Part shown: piece by piece, positions 7,223-12,930 of the stretch
Position numbering within the stretch: position 1 is the first letter of the stretch
How the letters are laid out: every line of letters starts with the position of its first letter
Assembly: GCA_019751475.1 (NCBI GenBank)
Contig: JAIENH010000544.1
Location: 1-14,929, forward strand
Direction of reading: 5' to 3'
Length of the DNA stretch: 14,929 bases
Source: Cyclobacteriaceae bacterium
Lineage (GTDB): Bacteria > Bacteroidota > Bacteroidia > Cytophagales > Cyclobacteriaceae
Notes under the pieces: model-generated
Database searches by the model: none
Told to the model about the DNA's origin: nothing
What the model saw: only the letters and a program-made list of their open reading frames with translations
Made by a program: the position numbers and the translations under genes

Positions 7223-7996
7223 TTACTTCCAGATTTTCCATTCCGCCTTCCCCAAGTTCCAAAGATCATTCAAATCGCTTTTATCTTTTAAAGTATCCAT
7301 CGGTCTCCAAAAACCTTTATGTTTAAAGGCAATTAGCTGATGATCGTTCGCGAGATGCTCTAGTGGCTCTCTTTCCCAAATGGTATCATCTCCTTTTAGA
7401 TATTTAAAAACCCCGGACTCACAAACAAAAAAACCTGCGTTTATCCAACCTGAATCTTCCTGTCTTTTCTCAAAAAAGGAATCTACCATTTGATGTTCAT
7501 TAATGTTCAAAACACCAAATCGACCTCCAGGTTGAACAGAAGTCACTGTACATAATTTTTTATTCTTTTCGTGAAATGAAATAAGTTGATTGATGGGAAT
7601 GTTTCCAATACCGTCACCATAAGTAAGACAGAATTTTTCTCCATTCACATATTTTTCAATGCGTTTAATTCGACCGCCTGTAAGCGTCTCTTTACCAGTA
7701 TCGATTAGCGTAATTTTCCAGTTCTCTGAAAATGAGTTATGTATTTGCATGCCATTGTTAGATAGATCAATTGTCACATCCGATTGATGAAGAAAATAGT
7801 TTGCGAAATACTCCTTTACGATATATCCCTTATAACCAAGACAAATAATAAATTCATTTAAACCAAAGTGACTATAAATATTCATAATATGCCAAAGAAT
7901 CGGTTTGCCTCCAATTTCAACCATCGGTTTTGGTCTTAAATCAGTTTCTTCCGATAGCCGAGTTCCTAGTCCCCCAGCAAGAATAACCACTTTCAT
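7223..7996 (-). CDS. rfbF: Glucose-1-phosphate cytidylyltransferase
   Basis: A 257-residue nucleotidyltransferase that joins CTP and alpha-D-glucose-1-phosphate to give CDP-glucose and pyrophosphate, the entry step to CDP-linked dideoxy sugars. The nucleotide-binding signature is LAGGLGTRLSEET (6-18), followed by RPKPMVEIGGKPILWHIM with the expected lysine K23. The metal-binding aspartate is D128 in TYGDG. Other family features are LTGGRIKRI, QPGGRFGVL, INAGFFVCE and FWRPMDTLKD. The length matches the family. It is first in the rfbFGH operon; no clear Shine-Dalgarno precedes the ATG. It is divergent from the membrane protein gene at 8131, so their promoters share the 134-base gap. Confidence 0.95.
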   Translation of the reverse strand: MKVVILAGGLGTRLSEETDLRPKPMVEIGGKPILWHIMNIYSHFGLNEFIICLGYKGYIVKEYFANYFLHQSDVTIDLSNNGMQIHNSFSENWKITLIDTGKETLTGGRIKRIEKYVNGEKFCLTYGDGIGNIPINQLISFHEKNKKLCTVTSVQPGGRFGVLNINEHQMVDSFFEKRQEDSGWINAGFFVCESGVFKYLKGDDTIWEREPLEHLANDHQLIAFKHKGFWRPMDTLKDKSDLNDLWNLGKAEWKIWK

Positions 7997-8130
7997 AAAT
8001 GCAATATATTATACTAAATTTCTTGCAAAATAATAGATTATTGAATCCTTTTGCTAAACATGCTTGATAAATGAAGGTTCTTTCAAGTGAGCTTTGTATA
8101 AATCCTCTTCAACGCTTTAGATAAATTATT
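7997..8130. promoter_or_regulatory. Divergent intergenic region, probable promoters for rfbF and the GT-C gene
   Basis: This 134-base, very AT-rich gap separates two divergently transcribed genes, so it should hold a promoter in each direction. Toward the plus-strand gene there is a weak Bacteroidota-type pair: TTG at 8064-8066 and GAGCTTTG at 8089-8096, matching TAnnTTTG in six of eight positions. Toward rfbF a TATAAT sequence lies close to the start on the minus strand, without a convincing partner box. No operator palindrome was recognised. The location is strong evidence; the specific boxes are weak. Confidence 0.35.
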
Positions 8131-10290
8131 GTGGAAGTTTTGCCTCGGCCTAATACCACCCAAGACCTTGCAAGATATCTAATTGATTTAGGTGAATCTG
8201 GTCGATGGTATTACTTTAGCTTACAGGCTATTTTGTTTTACAGCCTCCTATTTTTAGCGCTATATGGATTTTTCAATTTGAATGCTACTGCCGGTAACAA
8301 TAGTAAAATCCGTCACGTTCAGAACTTTTTTTTAAGCAAATTTCTCTATGTTTTTTGTATTATCAGTTTTATCCTCATCTCAAGAATTCCACTAGCAGTC
8401 TATGGATTTCAGAATCCTGATGAAGCGCTATGGATTGCCCTTGCAAAAACTCTTGCCAAGGATCCGAGGTACTGGATCAGTGTTGATGGAGGTACCGGTG
8501 GACCACTTGTTCCTTTTCTTTTAACCCTATTAAAAAAAGTTGATCTCTTTGTTGACTTTGGAACTCTGAAAATAGTGAGTGCTGCTACGATGGCTGTGAG
8601 TGTTGGTTTTTTATTCTTTTCTTTTACAAGACTTTTTGGACTACCATTAAGTCGGATATTAGCTTTACCTATTGTAGTAGCAATAGCAGTTATGAAAAAC
8701 AACGACATGATTGCCTATAATAGTGAGCACATTGCTGTATTACTTTTGTCAGTTGCCCTTTATTTTGTTGTTAGAGTTGAAAACTTGGGAGCTGGTAAAT
8801 ATTACCTTAATATAATAGTATCGAGTTTGATTTTAGGATCAGTACCCTTTGCAAAACTTCAGGCAGTCCCTATTGCTATACTAATTGGCCTTTTTGCTTG
8901 CATATTAGTTTATCAGAAACTTAATCTTACATCATTGGCGGTTTTGATTGGAAGCGCTTTAGTTCCTTTATTTTTTACGATAGCCATTGTATGGTCGTAT
9001 TCTGGTTTAACTGATTTTTGGAGTTCATATGTGATTAATAATTTCCTCTACACCACACAAACTGATGTTGAAGGTTTTTCGAAGAGTATGGTATTGCTGA
9101 CAGATTTGCTTTATGTACCTGTAGAGTTAAACTTTTTTCTTAATTGCACTTTTACTATTACTTTTTTTGGAGTTCTAATAATCTTACCACGTCTATCCGA
9201 TCTTCCTAGGAAGGAGATACTTTTATTTCTCTTTTCAATTTTGTTATTATTAGTTTCAGCTTACTGCATTGTTGCACCTGGTCGATCCTTCCCTCATTAC
9301 GTTTTGCTCTTTTTTATCCCTTTAAGTTTCTTCCTTGGAGTAATTATACATTGCTTTAACCTGATAGTATCTAAGCATATTAGAGGTGTGCAAGAACGAG
9401 TGATAAAACTGCTAATCATTGCTCCAATAGTAGCGGTGGCATTTTATCATTTTCAGAGTCAATTTTCGTTTCGCCCACCACTGGTTGAAAAAGCAAAACT
9501 AGCTTATGACGGATATATGCCTCAATTTGATGTAGTCACTATATTGAATCGTTACCACTCATCCGATGAGAGAATGGCAATTTGGGGATGGGCTCCAGAG
9601 CTTTGGGCAGGAACAGATTTTTTAATGGGAACAAGAGATGGAGCAACTAATTTTCTGATTGAACCTGGTGAATTGCAGGATTTTTACATAGATCGTTACC
9701 TAAGAGATTTAGAGAAGAATAAACCTAAACTCTTTGTAGAGGCAATAACACCAGACTTTTTCGGATACACTGATCGCGCAAAGAGTGGCTTTGAAAATTT
9801 TCCTAGAATTAAAGAATATATTGATCAAAATTATGTGCTGGATTCTGAGATTGTAGGGGTAAGAATATTTGTACGTAAGACTAAATTGTCTCCTTTGCAA
9901 ACCCTTGTTAGCAAAGGAGTGAACAAAGGGCCGTTAACTGACCAGTTTCATTGTCATTTAGAAATCTTAAATAAAAACGGTTCTTTCCTTGTGTTTCGTG
10001 GTTGGGCGGTAATTGCAGAAAATAGTGATCATCAAAAAGTGAAGCTGGCACTAGTCAATACGAGTGACACCCTATTGTTGAGAGCACATCAAATAGCAAA
10101 TAGTAGCGTTGTTAATTTTTCTCCTAATAATAAGTATAATCTAATGTGTGGGTATTTAGGTTATATTCCTTTGAATGAAATTCCATCAGGTGATTTTGAA
10201 ATTGGCATCTTAGTTGAAAACAAAGAGAAACTTGGATTTAAATTATTGAACCATCACTTCAATCGCGACTTTGCCTCTCAAATTCCTTGA
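8131..10290 (+). CDS. GT-C-type polytopic membrane glycosyltransferase-like protein with C-terminal GWA domain (paralogue 1)
   Basis: A 719-residue protein with about 11-13 hydrophobic segments between residues 29 and 440, then a soluble part of about 280 residues. The first large loop carries NPDEALWIALAKTL (95-108), a D97-E98 pair where GT-C enzymes keep catalytic acidic residues, followed by SVDGGTGGPLVP. APGRSFPHYVLLFFIPL (382-398) resembles the last membrane part of that fold. A periplasmic region (about 440-585) includes WGWAPELWAGTDFLMGTRDG. From about 605 a separate beta-rich domain has FRGWAVI, FSPNNKYNLMCGYLGYI and GDFEIGILVE. GT-C enzymes use polyprenyl-phosphate sugars outside the membrane. 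The start is GTG, because a stop lies two codons upstream; the paralogue aligns from its first residues, supporting it. The precise family and sugar are not recognised. Confidence 0.75.
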   Translation: MEVLPRPNTTQDLARYLIDLGESGRWYYFSLQAILFYSLLFLALYGFFNLNATAGNNSKIRHVQNFFLSKFLYVFCIISFILISRIPLAVYGFQNPDEALWIALAKTLAKDPRYWISVDGGTGGPLVPFLLTLLKKVDLFVDFGTLKIVSAATMAVSVGFLFFSFTRLFGLPLSRILALPIVVAIAVMKNNDMIAYNSEHIAVLLLSVALYFVVRVENLGAGKYYLNIIVSSLILGSVPFAKLQAVPIAILIGLFACILVYQKLNLTSLAVLIGSALVPLFFTIAIVWSYSGLTDFWSSYVINNFLYTTQTDVEGFSKSMVLLTDLLYVPVELNFFLNCTFTITFFGVLIILPRLSDLPRKEILLFLFSILLLLVSAYCIVAPGRSFPHYVLLFFIPLSFFLGVIIHCFNLIVSKHIRGVQERVIKLLIIAPIVAVAFYHFQSQFSFRPPLVEKAKLAYDGYMPQFDVVTILNRYHSSDERMAIWGWAPELWAGTDFLMGTRDGATNFLIEPGELQDFYIDRYLRDLEKNKPKLFVEAITPDFFGYTDRAKSGFENFPRIKEYIDQNYVLDSEIVGVRIFVRKTKLSPLQTLVSKGVNKGPLTDQFHCHLEILNKNGSFLVFRGWAVIAENSDHQKVKLALVNTSDTLLLRAHQIANSSVVNFSPNNKYNLMCGYLGYIPLNEIPSGDFEIGILVENKEKLGFKLLNHHFNRDFASQIP
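9943..10287 (+). repeat. GWA-type C-terminal domain of GT-C paralogue 1 (copy A)
   Basis: Residues about 605-719 of the first membrane protein form a beta-strand-rich domain: GWA (624-626), a variable strand with KVKLALVNTSDT, then VVNFSPNNKYNLMCGYLGYI and IPSGDFEIGILVEN. The same succession (GWA, a V/I-rich strand, an R/V..F/Y segment, CG or equivalent, then G-x-Y/F-x-I/V-G) appears in the second paralogue and three times in the right-edge protein. Boundaries are approximate. Confidence 0.6.
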
Positions 10291-10317
10291 GCTTAAATGC
10301 CATTTATGAACATCTTG

Positions 10318-10325
10318 TATCTTTG
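10318..10325 (+). promoter_or_regulatory. Candidate Bacteroidota -7 box before the second GT-C gene
   Basis: TATCTTTG matches the Bacteroidota -7 consensus TAnnTTTG exactly and lies about 30 bases before the ATG at 10356, inside the 65-base gap between the two paralogues. No good TTTG/TTG -33 box is found at the usual spacing (the nearest TTG, at 10287-10289, is 28 bases away). It may allow separate transcription of the second gene, or be chance in AT-rich sequence. Confidence 0.3.
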
Positions 10326-10355
10326 AGGACTTGATCGATTTCTATCAATTTTCAA

Positions 10356-12476
10356 ATGATTTGGCCTTCTCCCAATACTGTTCAGATTGTTTCGCAATTC
10401 TTGATTGACTTAGGTGAGGCTGGTCGCTACAATTATTTCCTTTGTCAATTGATATCAGTTTATGCCCTTTTCCTTCTCACTTTTTATTCAAATGCCAAAG
10501 AATTTTTTACAACAAGCAATAGAAAGCTATGGGCTGTTGAAAAAATTTTAGTTTCTGATTATACTTTTATTTTTTTTGCCTTGATTTTTATTTCACTGGC
10601 AAGAATTCCGTCAGCGGTCTATGCCATCCAGAATCCAGATGAACCAATGTGGATTGCCTGTGCGAAAACTCTAAGCAAAGACCCTCGCATTTTTGTCAGC
10701 GTTGATACTGGTACAGGAGGTCCAATCGTTCCTCTATTCTTGATTCCATTAAAATTGATCGGCCTCTCTATTGATTCAGGATCTGTTAAAATAATGTCAG
10801 GAGGTTTACTTTGCTTAAGCGCAATTTGCCTGTTCCGTGTGGGTAGAATTGCGGGCTCAGCAATTGCTCGCCTCACAATTTTGCCTGTAATAATTGCAAT
10901 TTCTGCAATGAAAAGCCCAGATATGATAGCTTACAATAGCGAGCATCCTTCAATCTTTCTACTAAGTATTGCTCTCGTTTTTTTCTATAAACTCTATATA
11001 TCAGGCCCTGGCAGATATTCAATCAATCTTTTCCTACTGGGAATGATTCTTGGTTTAGTGCCATTTTCAAAATTGCAAGCCACACCTATGGCGTTTTTTA
11101 TTGGATTAGTGTCACTATATATTGTTTACAAGGAGTACTCGACAAGGCATCTCTTGATTTTGGGAACCAGTGCTTTGATGCCAACACTGCTTGTCCTATT
11201 TATGCTGTGGACATACAATGGACTTAATGACTTCTGGGTATCGTATGTTCAAAATAATCTATTTTATTCTACGGCCGGACAGTCAGGATTTATGCAACGA
11301 ATGGATGTCTTATTGGAGATAGTTTTTTCTCCAACTGAGTTAAACTTTTATTGGATTTTTTTATTTGTTTCGATTCTTATCAATTTATTCTTAATAATCT
11401 TTTTTGGGAGAAGAGTGAGAAAAAAGACCTTTTACGAGATTCTGTTTATTGTAATACTTTTGATAATCTCCGCCTTCTGCGTAGCAATGCCAGGCAGGAA
11501 CTTCGTTCATTATACACTTTTTCTATTGTTTCCATTCACGGCTCTTTTAGTGGTATCAAGTCATTGTGTCAATAATTTTGTCTTTACTAACAATGTCGAT
11601 TCGCTATTTGGACATATTGGAATTAAACTCAGTTTTGTCATGATAATGTTGATAGCATCTATTTATTATTTCCATAGCAATTTCACTTTTCGACCCGAGT
11701 ATTTGGAAAAAGCAAATCGCTATTATAATGGCTATACACCTACCGGTGAATTGAGTGCCGTACTGAGTCATTATTTTGAACCGGGGGCAAGGATAGCAAC
11801 TTGGGCTTACGAACCCGAACTATTTGAAGGAAATAGCTTTTTGATGGGCACTCGATTCGCTACATTCGTTTTGCCAACGGGACCATATTATAAATACTAC
11901 CTTGATACTTACATTAATGACCTGAAAGTCAATCGACCCAAATTGTTTGTTGAGTCTTTCTATCGCTCATCCTTTCGATTCGAGGATGTTCCTGAGGTAA
12001 AGGAGTATATAAATACCAACTATACTTTTCATTCTGAGATCGTTGGAAATAACATCTACGTTCGAAATGGGGATTTGCCTCATTTGAAGCCATGGACTAC
12101 GAAGTCATCTATCCCCATATCGGTAACAAGCGAATTTCATATTTCCGCAACAAAGCCTACAAGAAGTGGCTCATTCATAATATTTTATGGCTGGGCCGTG
12201 TTAGGAAACAATAGTGATGATCAAAAGGTCTCAACAATATTGATTAGTAAGTCTGATACACTGTGTGCAAAATGTTTTCAATCAGCAAACAAGAGCGTTG
12301 TGGATTTTTCCCCAAATAATAAGAATAATCTCATGTGCGGGTTCACGTGCTTTATTCCTTTTAAAGAAGTCGGATTGAAAGATTATCAAATTGGAATGTT
12401 GATTGAAAACCAAAATACTACAGGCTTTAAAGTGGTGGGTTTATTTAATGCATTCTCTCTATTGAATAAAGAGTGA
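10356..12476 (+). CDS. GT-C-type polytopic membrane glycosyltransferase-like protein with C-terminal GWA domain (paralogue 2)
   Basis: A 706-residue tandem paralogue of the gene at 8131, aligning end to end: both share the N-terminal PNT-x-Q and LIDLGE-x-GR segments, NPDE (93-96 here, acidic pair D95-E96), WIACAKTLSKDPR, SVDTGTGGPIVP, IAYNSEH, PFSKLQATP, PGRNFVHYTLFLLFP and NRPKLFVES. About 11-13 hydrophobic segments fall between residues 27 and 440. The periplasmic part (about 440-570) is followed by a GWA domain (GWA at 612-614, FSPNNKNNLMCG at 651-662). By family logic it should use a lipid-phosphate sugar donor and act on the outer face of the cytoplasmic membrane. Differences concentrate in the periplasmic loop, where the two may choose different acceptors (paralogue 2 lacks the GAT and GYTDRAKSG segments of paralogue 1). 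ATG start, no clear Shine-Dalgarno. Precise activity unknown. Confidence 0.75.
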   Translation: MIWPSPNTVQIVSQFLIDLGEAGRYNYFLCQLISVYALFLLTFYSNAKEFFTTSNRKLWAVEKILVSDYTFIFFALIFISLARIPSAVYAIQNPDEPMWIACAKTLSKDPRIFVSVDTGTGGPIVPLFLIPLKLIGLSIDSGSVKIMSGGLLCLSAICLFRVGRIAGSAIARLTILPVIIAISAMKSPDMIAYNSEHPSIFLLSIALVFFYKLYISGPGRYSINLFLLGMILGLVPFSKLQATPMAFFIGLVSLYIVYKEYSTRHLLILGTSALMPTLLVLFMLWTYNGLNDFWVSYVQNNLFYSTAGQSGFMQRMDVLLEIVFSPTELNFYWIFLFVSILINLFLIIFFGRRVRKKTFYEILFIVILLIISAFCVAMPGRNFVHYTLFLLFPFTALLVVSSHCVNNFVFTNNVDSLFGHIGIKLSFVMIMLIASIYYFHSNFTFRPEYLEKANRYYNGYTPTGELSAVLSHYFEPGARIATWAYEPELFEGNSFLMGTRFATFVLPTGPYYKYYLDTYINDLKVNRPKLFVESFYRSSFRFEDVPEVKEYINTNYTFHSEIVGNNIYVRNGDLPHLKPWTTKSSIPISVTSEFHISATKPTRSGSFIIFYGWAVLGNNSDDQKVSTILISKSDTLCAKCFQSANKSVVDFSPNNKNNLMCGFTCFIPFKEVGLKDYQIGMLIENQNTTGFKVVGLFNAFSLLNKE
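12138..12455 (+). repeat. GWA-type C-terminal domain of GT-C paralogue 2 (copy B)
   Basis: Residues about 595-700 of the second membrane protein. It reads FYGWAVLGNNSDDQKV, ILISKSDTL, SVVDFSPNNKNNLMCG and LKDYQIGMLIEN, matching copy A nearly position by position and the right-edge copies more distantly. The shared SPNNK-x-NLMCG string shows copies A and B are recent relatives. Boundaries are approximate. Confidence 0.6.
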
Positions 12477-12577
12477 TTTTTGAATTCAGAGTATTGATAA
12501 AAGCCTACTTGGTGATTTACACAAATAAGAGTACCTTGCTCTTTGACAAAGCGAGCAATCAAAAAAACTAAAAATTT

Positions 12578-12904
12578 ATGAAGAAAATTCTTGTCATTTC
12601 TTCTGTGGTAATAGCAATAAGTTTAATTAGCTTTTTTGTCGTAAAGACCATTAGAGAAGCAGCTAAAACTAGAGAATACGCAAGTGCATTTCCCTCAAAA
12701 ACTTGGTATTATTCATTAGATGGTGGTAAAACATGGCAAGATAGAGCTGAATCGGGACTTAAGGGTTTTGACGAAGATGGTATTCCAATTCATTTAAGCG
12801 ATGCCTGGAATCAGGCCGAATGGCAAGATGAAAATACTATTTTGTGGACAGCAACAAATGGCAACGAATCAATTTGGAAGGCATTTGATAGCCCGCCTTT
12901 CTAA
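12578..12904 (+). CDS. Small membrane-anchored protein with a single Asp-box
   Basis: A 108-residue protein not recognised as any named family. Residues about 4-23 (ILVISSVVIAISLISFFVVK) form one hydrophobic segment after a KK start, so it is either a signal anchor or an uncleaved signal sequence with the rest outside the cytoplasmic membrane; there is no lipobox cysteine. The soluble part contains SLDGGKTW (46-53), an exact match to the Asp-box pattern S-x-D-x-G-x-T-W that caps beta-hairpins in sialidases and other propellers. It is rich in tryptophan (six). A single Asp-box in so short a protein cannot make a propeller. It sits 101 bases after the second GT-C gene and ends inside a terminator hairpin, so it may be its own unit. 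ATG start preceded by an A-rich leader. Real gene likely; function unknown. Confidence 0.6.
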   Translation: MKKILVISSVVIAISLISFFVVKTIREAAKTREYASAFPSKTWYYSLDGGKTWQDRAESGLKGFDEDGIPIHLSDAWNQAEWQDENTILWTATNGNESIWKAFDSPPF

Positions 12905-12930
12905 GTGCTATCAAATTAATGCTACTTTTT
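12883..12930. terminator. Hairpin between convergent genes, probable terminator
   Basis: A perfect 10-bp stem, ATTTGATAGC (12883-12892) with GCTATCAAAT (12907-12916), encloses a 14-base loop that contains the stop codon of the small plus-strand gene (12902-12904). A T-run (TACTTTTT, ending at 12930) follows on the plus side. It lies exactly between a plus-strand and a minus-strand gene that converge with a 17-base gap, so it would end the plus-strand transcript and perhaps the minus one. Stem GC content is low, so efficiency is uncertain. Confidence 0.5.

Noticed and set aside
8409..10876. Minus-strand open frames opposite the two membrane proteins
   Set aside because: Shadows of hydrophobic coding sequence. 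The ones at 8409-8708 and 10619-10876 match each other only because the paralogous genes on the other strand do.
12537..12560. GCTCTTTGACA sequence and short palindrome before the small gene, considered as an rRNA-type leader or operator
   Set aside because: No rRNA follows, and the inverted repeat (TTTGACAAA with GCTC/GAGC flanks) is short and bulged; chance is sufficient.
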